The notes under the pieces were generated by a model. It did no database searches. It was not told the DNA's origin and saw only the letters and a program-made list of their open reading frames with translations. The position numbers and the translations under genes were made by a program. Source: Clostridia bacterium (GTDB lineage: Bacteria > Bacillota > Clostridia > Christensenellales > CAG-138). From it: a stretch of 36,667 nt of DNA. The stretch is from NCBI GenBank assembly GCA_017440405.1, contig JAFSHG010000055.1:1-36667 (forward strand). The letters are read 5' to 3'. This document shows, piece after piece, positions 15,522 through 23,375 of this stretch; positions within the stretch are counted from its first letter, which is position 1, and the number at the start of each line of letters is the position of its first letter.

Positions 15522-16303
15522 GCGGCGGACTTTACGATACTTCAAAAAAAGATTTCGATACCACTTTGGATCTGAAAAAATTGCGCAGTTACGGCGACAC
15601 CATGAATGACGGTAAAGTACAGCTTTCATTCACTCTCCCCGTGAAAAATGATGCAAAAGGTCAGGAAGCGGCACGCCTTTTGGCAAAGAAAATGGGCATA
15701 AGCGAACCGTCCATTGCACTGTCACAGTCGCTGGATTCTGAATTTACGTTTTATGTGGTGTACGGGTCTTGTATACACAGTGTTGACTACACAGATATCC
15801 ATGTACAGACCATTGAATCCGATGTCATGGAAATGGACGAATGTAACCAATATATCCGTGAGAACATAGGCAGAAAAGTGGTTATCATAGGCGCATCCAC
15901 GGGTACGGATGCACATACTGTGGGCATCGACGCCATCATGAATCGCAAGGGTTTTGCAGGTCACTACGGATTGGAACGCTATGAGATGATTGAAGCGTAT
16001 AACTTGGGTGCACAGGTGCCCAATGAGGAGCTTTTGCATAAGGCGCTCGAACTCAATGCCGATGTACTGTGCGTTTCGCAGACGGTCACTCAGAAGGATA
16101 TACACATTCAAAACCTCACAGAGCTTATAGAGCTTTTGGAAGCAGAGGGTGTGCGTGACAGGTTTATAGTGGTTTGCGGCGGAGCAAGAATTACGCATGA
16201 ACTGGCTAAGGAATTGGGCTATGATGCGGGATTCGGCTCAGGCTCATATGCAGACGATGTGGCATCTTTCTGTGTTACCGAAATGGTAAAACGCAAGATG
16301 TAA
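15518..16303 (+). CDS. kamE: Beta-lysine 5,6-aminomutase, beta (cobalamin-binding) subunit
   Basis: This 261-residue protein has the base-off cobalamin motif D131-A-H133-T-V-G136, with His133 as the lower axial ligand. Lys144, in the MNRKGFAGHYG segment, is the PLP Schiff-base lysine, with the same number as in the Acetoanaerobium (Clostridium) sticklandii enzyme. A Rossmann B12 domain fills the C-terminal half, ending in GFGSGSYADDVASF. The start codon overlaps the kamD stop. The reactivating chaperone genes (kamB, kamC) that accompany kamDE in other clusters I recall are not in this window. Confidence 0.96.
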   Translation: MSGGLYDTSKKDFDTTLDLKKLRSYGDTMNDGKVQLSFTLPVKNDAKGQEAARLLAKKMGISEPSIALSQSLDSEFTFYVVYGSCIHSVDYTDIHVQTIESDVMEMDECNQYIRENIGRKVVIIGASTGTDAHTVGIDAIMNRKGFAGHYGLERYEMIEAYNLGAQVPNEELLHKALELNADVLCVSQTVTQKDIHIQNLTELIELLEAEGVRDRFIVVCGGARITHELAKELGYDAGFGSGSYADDVASFCVTEMVKRKM

Positions 16304-16328
16304 TTTTGATTATAACAGGAGGGTTTTT

Positions 16329-17105
16329 ATGAGTTACATACTGTTTGAGAGGAAAGGGCATGTGGGTATTTTAACCATATCCCGCACCGAAGCTTTGAAT
16401 GCGCTCAACAGCGAGGTTTTGAGAGAACTGGAAGAGCAACTGACGGCGGTTGAAGAATGCGTGGACTTAAGAACCCTCATTATCACGGGGGAAGGCAGAT
16501 CTTTTGTTGCGGGTGCTGACATTGCCGAGATGAAAAACATGAGTGTTGATGAGGCATACGCATTTGCAAAAATGGGCGATAGAGTATTCACCCACATTGA
16601 GAACTTGCCCATCCCCGTAATAGCTGCTGTAAACGGTTTTGCACTCGGCGGCGGAATGGAACTTGCACTTTCGTGCGATATCAGACTGGCATCGGAGAAG
16701 GCAAAGTTCGGACAGCCTGAGGTGGGACTCGGTATCACTCCGGGATTCGGCGGCACGCAGCGTCTTTCAAGAACTGTGGGAATGGCAAGGGCTATGGAAC
16801 TCATACTGACGGGCAACACGATAGATGCTCAAACAGCACTTTCACTCGGTATAGTGAACCATGTGTATAAAACGGAGGATTTGATGAATGAGGCAGTGAG
16901 CATGGCAGAGAAAATTGCTGAAAATGCTCCCGTGGCAGTTAAAGAGTCCAAAAAGGCAATACAGCAGTTTTGGTGCGGCAATATGTCCACCGACCTTGAA
17001 TATGAAGCAGGCGCTTTTTCAAGATGCTTTGCAACTGCCGACCAAAAAATGGGAATGCAGGCATTTTTAGATAAAAAACCGCACGATAAATACAGCGGAA
17101 GGTAA
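16329..17105 (+). CDS. crt: Enoyl-CoA hydratase / crotonase
   Basis: This 258-residue crotonase-fold protein reversibly hydrates crotonyl-CoA to 3-hydroxybutyryl-CoA. The oxyanion-hole segments AGADI (61-65) and GFALGGG (103-109) are present, with catalytic glutamates E111 and E131 (QPEVGLG). AGGAGGG lies before the ATG, 25 nt after kamE. In this operon it connects crotonyl-CoA from Kal with the acetoacetyl-CoA branch through Hbd. Exact substrate cannot be proven from sequence, but the neighbour hbd supports short-chain acyl-CoA. Confidence 0.88.
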   Translation: MSYILFERKGHVGILTISRTEALNALNSEVLRELEEQLTAVEECVDLRTLIITGEGRSFVAGADIAEMKNMSVDEAYAFAKMGDRVFTHIENLPIPVIAAVNGFALGGGMELALSCDIRLASEKAKFGQPEVGLGITPGFGGTQRLSRTVGMARAMELILTGNTIDAQTALSLGIVNHVYKTEDLMNEAVSMAEKIAENAPVAVKESKKAIQQFWCGNMSTDLEYEAGAFSRCFATADQKMGMQAFLDKKPHDKYSGR

Positions 17106-17135
17106 TAAATAACGCTTTTTTAGAAAGGAGAAGAC

Positions 17136-17984
17136 ATGAAAAACATATTTGTTTTAGGTGCAGGCACAATGGGTCTGGATATAGCTTGGGCTTTTGCATC
17201 CGTGGGATATGCCGTTACGGTTCGTGATATTTCTCGGGAAATCATTGACGCAGCTTGCGAAAAAATGCAGAAAAAGCTCAATAAACTGGTTGAAAAAGGC
17301 AAGATGACGCGTGAAAGTGCAGATGCCATGATAAATAACATAAGCTTCACCACGGAAATGTCGGATGCAAAGATGGCAGACCTTGTGCTTGAAGCCATTG
17401 TGGAGAGAGTGGATGTGAAAAAGAGTGTTTTTGCAGAGCTTGACGGCATATGCAAGCCCGACACAATCTTTGCCACCAACACTTCATCCATATCAATTAC
17501 GGAGATAGCATCGGCAGTAAAGCGTACCGATAAATTCATAGGTATGCACTTTTTTAACCCTGCCGACCGTATGAAATTGGTGGAAATCATAAGAGGCGTC
17601 CATACTTCGGATGAAACTTATAAAAAGGTGCAGGAACTCTCCGTGAGCATAGCAAAAGACCCGGTGGAAGTGGCTGAGGCACCCGGTTTTGTGGTGAACA
17701 GAATATTGATACCCATGATAAATGAGGCCATTTATGTGTACAGCGAGGGGATAGCATCTGTGGAGGATATAGATAAGGCTATGCGTTTGGGCGCAAACCA
17801 CCCCATGGGACCTTTGGAACTTGCAGACTTTATCGGATTGGATATATGCCTTGCCATAATGGATACCCTATACGACGAAACACACGATTCCAAATATCGT
17901 GCATGTCCGCTACTGCGCAAAATGGTCAGGGGCAGAAAACTCGGCAAAAAGACGGGTGCAGGTTTTCACGATTATAGCAAGTAA
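17136..17984 (+). CDS. hbd: 3-hydroxybutyryl-CoA dehydrogenase
   Basis: This 282-residue protein has the N-terminal dinucleotide loop LGAGTMG (7-13), the NTSSISI segment, the catalytic-His block GMHFFNPADRMKLVEII, and the C-terminal domain with APGFVVNRILIPMINEA. Length equals that of typical clostridial Hbd. It reduces acetoacetyl-CoA to 3-hydroxybutyryl-CoA or runs in reverse. AAAGGAG precedes the ATG. It follows crt by 30 nt, so acetoacetate from Kce could, after CoA transfer, be drawn into crotonyl-CoA and butyrate. No CoA transferase or butyryl-CoA dehydrogenase is in the window. Confidence 0.93.
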   Translation: MKNIFVLGAGTMGLDIAWAFASVGYAVTVRDISREIIDAACEKMQKKLNKLVEKGKMTRESADAMINNISFTTEMSDAKMADLVLEAIVERVDVKKSVFAELDGICKPDTIFATNTSSISITEIASAVKRTDKFIGMHFFNPADRMKLVEIIRGVHTSDETYKKVQELSVSIAKDPVEVAEAPGFVVNRILIPMINEAIYVYSEGIASVEDIDKAMRLGANHPMGPLELADFIGLDICLAIMDTLYDETHDSKYRACPLLRKMVRGRKLGKKTGAGFHDYSK

Positions 17985-18000
17985 ATACACGCATAGCTAA

Positions 18001-18978
18001 ATGAAAAAATCAACGGCAACAATTTTTCTCTTCGCCGCTTCCGTTATTTGGGGTATAAGCTTTATGGTGATGAAAAGTTTGTTGGATTATCTTCCGGCAA
18101 ACCACCTTTTAGCTTACCGATTCACAGTGGGAGCGGTGGGGCTTTCTTTTGTACTCTTTACATATAAAAAGGAATTCACGCCGAAGGCTTGGCTTCGAGG
18201 CTTAGCAGTGGGTGCGTGCATGTATGTGGCGTTCATATTACAAACTTACGGTCTTTTATTCATAGGCAGCGGCAAAAATGCGCTTATCACGGCTGTGTAC
18301 GTGGTGCTTGTGCCGTTTATAATGTGGATAATAAAAAAGAAACGGCCGACTGTACGTTCGGTCATAGCAGGTGCGGTCTGTTTCGGGGGCATAGCACTGC
18401 TGTCACTCGGCAGCGTAAAGACAAGCAATGCATCACCTGCTGCAAATGAGCTTACGCAACAGCTATTGGGAGTAACACTCACCGCAGGTCAATGCGAGGC
18501 AGTAGGAACAGTACTCACATTGATGTCGGGGGTGATGTATGCAGTGCATATCGCCATAGTGAATGTATTTAGTGAAAAAACACATGTCATGCCGCTGACA
18601 TTCATGCAGTATCTTTTTGCCGCAATGTTCGCATGGATAGCCGCATTGATGTTTGAAAAGGCCCCGAACCTTGGCGAATGCTTCTCCGAGATATGGCTGA
18701 GCCTGCTTTATGTTTCGGTTTTGTCAACACTGGTTGCATTTACATTCCAGAATATAGGAGTGGGCAATGCCCCGCCTGCCTTTGCGTCCATAATACTGTG
18801 CATGGAATCGCTTTTCGGCTGCATTTTGAGTATAATTTTCACATCCGAACAGCTCACATGGAACATTGCCGTGGGTGCCGTGATAATAATCGGCTCAATA
18901 GTGGTTTCGGAGTTGCGTATAAAAGAAAAAAATATACAAAAAAGCGGTTTACAAAACTCGGATGATGTGTTAGAATGA
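18001..18978 (+). CDS. EamA/DMT-family transporter
   Basis: This 325-residue protein has ten predicted hydrophobic helices in two EamA halves. It opens TATIFLFAASVIWGISF and keeps family marks such as ANHLLAYRF, GKNALITAVYVVLVP and the second-half ESLFGCILSIIF. DMT proteins export amino acids or other small metabolites, less often import them. It begins 16 nt after hbd without a visible Shine-Dalgarno site, so it may rely on coupling. Position at the end of the lysine operon suggests a lysine or end-product transporter, but nothing in the sequence fixes the substrate. Confidence 0.85.
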   Translation: MKKSTATIFLFAASVIWGISFMVMKSLLDYLPANHLLAYRFTVGAVGLSFVLFTYKKEFTPKAWLRGLAVGACMYVAFILQTYGLLFIGSGKNALITAVYVVLVPFIMWIIKKKRPTVRSVIAGAVCFGGIALLSLGSVKTSNASPAANELTQQLLGVTLTAGQCEAVGTVLTLMSGVMYAVHIAIVNVFSEKTHVMPLTFMQYLFAAMFAWIAALMFEKAPNLGECFSEIWLSLLYVSVLSTLVAFTFQNIGVGNAPPAFASIILCMESLFGCILSIIFTSEQLTWNIAVGAVIIIGSIVVSELRIKEKNIQKSGLQNSDDVLE

Positions 18979-19074
18979 AGAAGCTGAAAGCCCGTAACTC
19001 AGTAAACACGATTACTCCAACGACTTGCCGGGTTGTGCGGCGGGAAAGCAACTAAATTTTAAGGAGAAATAGAA
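18948..19074 (+). promoter_or_regulatory. rpsO promoter and structured leader
   Basis: TTTACA (18948-18953), a 17-nt spacer and TAGAAT (18971-18976) lie inside the 3' end of the EamA gene. The ~90-nt leader has GC-rich complementary pieces (CCCG...CGGG, GTTG...CAAC) ahead of AAGGAG. S15 represses its own translation in many bacteria by binding the leader. Whether this leader does so is inference. Confidence 0.45.
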
Positions 19075-19359
19075 ATGGAAGAAATCAGAGCAAGACTTGA
19101 AAACATGTCAAAGGCTGAAATCATGGCAGAGTACGCAGTACATGAGGGCGACACAGGTTCACCCGAAGTACAGATTGCACTCCTCACAGCAAGGATTAAC
19201 CACCTGAATGAGCATCTTAAAGTTAATAAGAACGACCACCATTCACGCAGAGGCCTCTTGAAGATGGTAGGTAAGCGCAGAAGCCTGCTCAACTACCTCA
19301 CAAAAGAGGACATCAATCGTTACAGAGCTATCATTGCAAAGCTCGGTCTGAGAAAGTAA
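19075..19359 (+). CDS. rpsO: 30S ribosomal protein S15
   Basis: This 94-residue protein binds 16S rRNA in the platform of the small subunit. Diagnostic blocks are [41 protein letters not shown] and the basic C-terminus. It is about five residues longer at the N-terminus than the usual 89-residue form. AAGGAG lies 8 nt before the ATG. Own promoter upstream and terminator downstream, so it is monocistronic. Confidence 0.97.
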   Translation: MEEIRARLENMSKAEIMAEYAVHEGDTGSPEVQIALLTARINHLNEHLKVNKNDHHSRRGLLKMVGKRRSLLNYLTKEDINRYRAIIAKLGLRK

Positions 19360-19378
19360 TTCAAAGTAGCTTTTTCAT

Positions 19379-19418
19379 AAGGGAAACTTCTTTTTGCGAG
19401 GAGTTTCCTTTTTTATTT
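19379..19418 (+). terminator. rpsO intrinsic terminator
   Basis: GGAAACT (19382-19388) pairs with AGTTTCC (19402-19408), followed by a long T-rich tail. Confidence 0.85.
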
Positions 19419-19536
19419 TTGAGTCGGAAACCAAGCTGCGTGTGACTGTCTTTATACCAATGACTTGCACTATGCTTAACTACTAAAAAATAATGAGTTT
19501 TTACAAAAATAAATCGAAAAAAAGTTAAAAAGTGCA

Positions 19537-19571
19537 TTGAAAACAGGCGTGTAATAGTGTATAATATACAC
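19537..19571 (+). promoter_or_regulatory. Promoter of dockerin gene with palindromic -10 region
   Basis: TTGAAA (19537-19542), a 17-nt spacer and TATAAT (19560-19565). The -10 sits inside a 15-bp palindrome, GTGTATAATATACAC (19557-19571), a good place for a repressor to act. A 62-nt leader follows. Confidence 0.7.
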
Positions 19572-19633
19572 GAGTGGAGGGAAAAGACCGTAACCGGCTA
19601 CTCTCCAAACAAAATAATCAGGAGGAAATCACA

Positions 19634-21802
19634 ATGAAAAAGGTTATTGCTATAATTATGATAATAGCAATGGTTGCAGCATTTGTGCCTACCACACTGG
19701 CACAAGAAGAAGCTGTAAAGACTAAGCCCGAGGGCTTTGATAAGTCCCAGATGGGTTCACTGGACCATCCGGAAATGTACAGTGTTGACAACTACGGAAA
19801 TAAAGTTGCCGGCAGTTCATCATACAGAACTACACCGAGCAATTTTGATGACGTAAGCAAGGAAATGAGAACCATATCGGCTGAAAAGACAAAGGGTTGG
19901 GTTGATTCCACACACTACGGTGTTGCACTTTTCGACCAGTCCGAGAGTCTCACAATGGGTTATCAGTTTGAGAACGTAGACTTCCCTGTATCGGCTGATT
20001 TCTACAACAATTCTCAGAGAGAAATTCACGGCATGTTCTTCTCACCTGCACCCAGCCCCGGTCTTATCACAGACACAGGATTCACACAGTTTAACAAGGG
20101 CGACCGCTTCTGGTTTAACTTTGACATCATCTCAGGTTACGGTTCACAGGGCCCCACATACTACCTGGATAAAGACGGCGAAAAGCAAAACATTCCTTTC
20201 AGTGTATATATGTACTCAGGTTCACTTTCTGATTGGCAGAACAACGGTTTGACAATATCGGCATGTTGGCAGAGCCTTACTCGCATATCCACCGCAATCA
20301 CTGTTCCCGAAAGCGGCACGGTTTACATGTTCTTCATCGTTATAGATGCAGCAACAGTAGCAGAGTATGGCATCAGAGGTTTCAACGGTTGGCTCACAAT
20401 CTCAGACTATGAAAAGGGCTATAAGGAAGCACAAGTTGAAGAAAAGATTGAAACAGGCAAGCAGTATACAGCAGACCTCGGTGATGCAGACAGCTATCTG
20501 CTCTACGGTGAGGATGTAGGTAATGTTCTTGCATACGGTAAACTCTACTCCATAGACCTCAAAGCAGATGAAATCTGGGCAGTTAAAGCAGAAGGTGACG
20601 GCACCATAGGCGGTCGTATCTTCTTCATGGATGAGAACAAAGATATCATTTCCAGTAACTTCCTTGGAACAGGTGCAGTAACGGGTATGGATTCATACGA
20701 AACACTGGCATGGGCACTCTTCCCGCCTGTAACGGGTACATATCACATCTTTATCACAGGTTTCTGTCTTGAAGATGACGGCAAGATGGACTTTGAAGTT
20801 GTTCCCTATGCAGAAGCACAGGCAAACAGTGAATATCTCCCCTACTTCCCCGAAATTAAGGACATGGTAATTGACCTTGATGCATTCGGTGAGGAGGAAG
20901 TTATAGAGTCAGTAGATGATATAGAAGTTTGGGGCTATTTCTGGGATGACAGCGTGAACATGGGTATCCTCTGCTTGGCATATCCCGGCACATATCAGCT
21001 CATAGGTGAAAAGACCGACATGATGGTAGACATGTATGACGGTGTTAAGATTGACATGAAGAACGCAAGAACTGCTACAGTTTTCTGTAACGGTACGTTT
21101 GCACCCTGTACTATAAATGCTACAGGTGAGAGCGAAATCATGGACGCATTCTATGGCTGTGCACTCATGAACTATGATCGCTGCTATTCCAGCATTTATA
21201 TCACAGGTGACACACTCACAATCTCAGGCGAGAAGTCAAGCGGCGCACTCCTCGAAGTTCCCGCACACATCCTTACAAAAGAGTTCAACGCATCGGCAAC
21301 ACCCGTATCGGGCGCATTCACAGTAGCATTCTGGTGCGTGGGTTGGAATGCTCCTAAGCTCACATTCGGTGCTAATGCAAATATCACAAACTCTTCCGGT
21401 TCAAGACTCCAGAGAACAAGCCTGTACTTTGATTCACAGAACGCATACCTCTATGGTTACTCTGTATCAGAGTATCCCACATTGCAGAGATACCAGGGCG
21501 ACCCGGACTTCTACCATGTAGCAGACCACTTCACGGCAACCACAGCAGGTACACCCACAGATCCCGATAATCCTGATGATCCGCCCGTAAACCCCGATGT
21601 AGTGCTCGGTGATGCAAATTGCGATGGCAATGTAAACACAGGTGACGCAACAGCAGTTTTGAAGCATGCAGCAGGTAGCGTTGTGCTGGAAGGCCAGAGC
21701 TTCACTAATGCAGATATCAATCAGGACAGCAATGTAAATACTGGTGACGCAACAATGATTCTTAAAGTTGCAGCAGGTATCATTCCTAATCCTAATAACT
21801 GA
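19634..21802 (+). CDS. Secreted protein with C-terminal type I dockerin
   Basis: This 722-residue protein has a signal peptide (Lys-Lys then a hydrophobic stretch ending near Ala23). The large middle region has no domain I can name firmly; segments at about 280-410 resemble PPC-type beta domains. An acidic proline linker (TPTDPDNPDDPPVNPD) leads to a dockerin. Its two calcium loops are nearly duplicate, GDANCDGNVNTGDATAVLKHAAG-like and ADINQDSNVNTGDATMILK-like, ending near residue 715. Dockerins dock onto cohesin scaffoldins at the cell surface; no cohesin is visible here. AGGAGG lies before the ATG. Own promoter and terminator. Codon use looks highly biased, as in an abundant protein. Confidence 0.85.
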   Translation: MKKVIAIIMIIAMVAAFVPTTLAQEEAVKTKPEGFDKSQMGSLDHPEMYSVDNYGNKVAGSSSYRTTPSNFDDVSKEMRTISAEKTKGWVDSTHYGVALFDQSESLTMGYQFENVDFPVSADFYNNSQREIHGMFFSPAPSPGLITDTGFTQFNKGDRFWFNFDIISGYGSQGPTYYLDKDGEKQNIPFSVYMYSGSLSDWQNNGLTISACWQSLTRISTAITVPESGTVYMFFIVIDAATVAEYGIRGFNGWLTISDYEKGYKEAQVEEKIETGKQYTADLGDADSYLLYGEDVGNVLAYGKLYSIDLKADEIWAVKAEGDGTIGGRIFFMDENKDIISSNFLGTGAVTGMDSYETLAWALFPPVTGTYHIFITGFCLEDDGKMDFEVVPYAEAQANSEYLPYFPEIKDMVIDLDAFGEEEVIESVDDIEVWGYFWDDSVNMGILCLAYPGTYQLIGEKTDMMVDMYDGVKIDMKNARTATVFCNGTFAPCTINATGESEIMDAFYGCALMNYDRCYSSIYITGDTLTISGEKSSGALLEVPAHILTKEFNASATPVSGAFTVAFWCVGWNAPKLTFGANANITNSSGSRLQRTSLYFDSQNAYLYGYSVSEYPTLQRYQGDPDFYHVADHFTATTAGTPTDPDNPDDPPVNPDVVLGDANCDGNVNTGDATAVLKHAAGSVVLEGQSFTNADINQDSNVNTGDATMILKVAAGIIPNPNN

Positions 21803-21823
21803 GCTGCATAATCAGATTTTCAC

Positions 21824-21850
21824 GGGAACACCTACGGGTGTTCCCTTTTT
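21824..21850 (+). terminator. Terminator of dockerin gene
   Basis: A perfect 9-bp stem, GGGAACACC (21824-21832) with GGTGTTCCC (21837-21845), with a TACG tetraloop and a T5 tail. Confidence 0.93.
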
Positions 21851-21953
21851 GTGTGCAGGGAAACAGAACAGCAGATAATAACTGTATACAGATACTGTGC
21901 TGAACATGTTTGCGAATACCCATAGCATGAGCGAAATATTGTACCTTGCGGTG

Positions 21954-21982
21954 TTGACATAAAGAATAATACGTGGTAGAAT
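21954..21982 (+). promoter_or_regulatory. Promoter of the pilin-DUF4430 unit
   Basis: TTGACA (21954-21959), a 17-nt spacer and TAGAAT (21977-21982). Transcription should begin near 21989, leaving a 300-nt leader before the first start codon. Confidence 0.8.
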
Positions 21983-21988
21983 GAGTTG

Positions 21989-22188
21989 AATTTAATAAAT
22001 GTCTTGTCAACCGCCCTTTTAGGACGGAACATGGAAAGGGTCAGAAACCCACGAGTCGGTCACCGGGAGGCTTTCGCTTTTTTGCAGAAAGATAGGTCGG
22101 ATACATGTGACAGGATTATATGTTTTTTGCCGAAACCAAAAAAGCACTTTCTACCTATATAGTAGCGTCTGCAAGTTTTGGCTTGCAG
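21989..22188 (+). promoter_or_regulatory. Structured leader with antiterminator, candidate riboswitch of unknown class
   Basis: The gene-free stretch 21803-22290 holds a terminator, a promoter and this leader. Visible stems: CCG-CCT with AGG-CGG (22011-22027), GGGT with ACCC (22038-22050), CGG with CCG (22057-22065), CTTTC...GAAAG, and ATAGG (22092-22096) with CCTAT (22154-22158) enclosing TCGG (22097-22100) with CCGA (22130-22133). TTTGCAGA (22081-22088) can pair with TCTGCAAG (22168-22175), which is the 5' arm of the following terminator, so it acts as an antiterminator. I could not match it to c-di-GMP-I or -II, cobalamin, FMN, TPP, SAM, M-box, ZTP or T-box consensus. Confidence 0.65.
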
Positions 22189-22195
22189 TTTTTTT
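22169..22195 (+). terminator. Leader (attenuator) terminator ahead of the pilin-DUF4430 gene
   Basis: A perfect 7-bp stem, CTGCAAG (22169-22175) with CTTGCAG (22182-22188), and T7 follow. It lies about 100 nt upstream of the start codon and inside the transcript, so it must be conditional. Confidence 0.85.
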
Positions 22196-22290
22196 ATACC
22201 TGTGAGCTTATCTTGTGTCGTAAGTTTTTGCGGTTTAGCTTGTATGTTACCGCAAATGCGGACATAAATAAACGACCGGGAGGTATAAAA

Positions 22291-23373
22291 ATGGTCAAAA
22301 CAAGCAGAACAAAAAGCGGTTTCACACTGGTGGAACTCATCATCGTCATTGCAGTCATAGGTGTACTCGCTGCAATTCTCATCCCTGTTTTTTCAAACGT
22401 CATCGACAAAGCAAACACAAAGTCTGCTCTTTCCGATGCCAAAAACATGCTCACTCGCTATCTTTCTGAAAAGACGGAGAATGGATTATATGTGAGTGAC
22501 ACATTATTATTTGTGAAAAAAGCAGGAAAGCTGTATCTTTTCGGCTACGACCGTGATAGCGGCGAACTCACGGAAAGCTCGGGAAATCCGTATGAGGCCG
22601 AATCGGCAGATGAACTTTTGACTCAGCTCGTTGCAGATGGCACAGTTGCAGAATTCGGAGATACGCAGGAAAAAGTGGATTTTGACGGAAAACTTTCCGA
22701 AGTTACCGTGTGGAGTGGTTACAGCCTCATAACACTGTCGGAGGATGCTACGAATGAGAGAGTAAATGTGTATGTGAGCATATCGGACGAAGGCACACTT
22801 GCACTTGCAAGAAAAAAAGTGAACGTGTACGATGCAGACGGTGACGGCTCGCTCACTATAAATGACACACTCATGATTGCACATAAAAACTATTATTCGG
22901 GCGGAAGCTCAGGCTATGCCACTGAAACCACGGTCTGGGGACTTGGTATTTTGAAGCTCTGGGGCGTACAAAACGGCGGTTCATACGGCTATTATGTGAA
23001 CAACGCCTCGGCTTGGGCACTTACAGATACTGTGTCCGAAAATGACTATCTATATGCATTCAGTTATGCAGATGCTGCTACATATACGGATACATTCTCG
23101 TACTTTGATATAAATTACTCCGCAGCAGCAACGGGTGAGGGTGTGACGCTTACACTCTGCTATTCGGGCTATGACGCTGAATGGAATCCCGTAACATCGC
23201 CGCTTGCAAACGCAGAGATTGTCATAAACGGCGAGCGCACATCTTATATCACGCAGGCAGACGGCACTGTGACCGTGAGTTTTGACGAGGCAGGGGTCTA
23301 CACCGTTTCGGCAGTCAGCCCGTCCATAGAAAACTTGGTTCCGCCCGTATGCATAATCGAGATTTCCGATTGA
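22291..23373 (+). CDS. Prepilin-type protein with Ca-binding loop and DUF4430-like domain
   Basis: This 360-residue protein has a prepilin signal GFTLVELIIVIAVIGVLAA (10-28), with cleavage after Gly10 and Glu15 at +5. It is followed by KSALSDAKNMLT, shared with the 4439-6235 prepilin. Residues 180-200 carry one dockerin/EF-hand loop, DADGDGSLTINDTLMIAHK. Residues ~215-270 (GGSYGYYVNNASAWALTD...ENDYLYAFSY) resemble DUF4430, the beta domain of transcobalamin/intrinsic factor. An Ig-like segment ends the protein. The start at 22291 has GGGAGG 7 nt upstream; the frame stays open 57 codons further but would give an impossible prepilin leader. The next gene starts 2 nt after the stop. Confidence 0.78.
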   Translation: MVKTSRTKSGFTLVELIIVIAVIGVLAAILIPVFSNVIDKANTKSALSDAKNMLTRYLSEKTENGLYVSDTLLFVKKAGKLYLFGYDRDSGELTESSGNPYEAESADELLTQLVADGTVAEFGDTQEKVDFDGKLSEVTVWSGYSLITLSEDATNERVNVYVSISDEGTLALARKKVNVYDADGDGSLTINDTLMIAHKNYYSGGSSGYATETTVWGLGILKLWGVQNGGSYGYYVNNASAWALTDTVSENDYLYAFSYADAATYTDTFSYFDINYSAAATGEGVTLTLCYSGYDAEWNPVTSPLANAEIVINGERTSYITQADGTVTVSFDEAGVYTVSAVSPSIENLVPPVCIIEISD

Positions 23374-23375
23374 TT

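Noticed and set aside
18983-19074. Definite S15 autoregulatory leader
   Set aside because: Some pairing is visible but I could not fit a known S15-binding leader structure, so only a low-confidence leader is reported.
21989-22168. c-di-GMP (class I or II), SAM, FMN, TPP, T-box or M-box identity for the pilin leader
   Set aside because: None of the core sequences I know for these classes could be placed; reported as unknown class instead.
22120-22290. N-terminal extension of the second prepilin by 57 codons
   Set aside because: It would read through the attenuator terminator and put a long segment before the prepilin cleavage site; the ATG at 22291 has a strong ribosome binding site.
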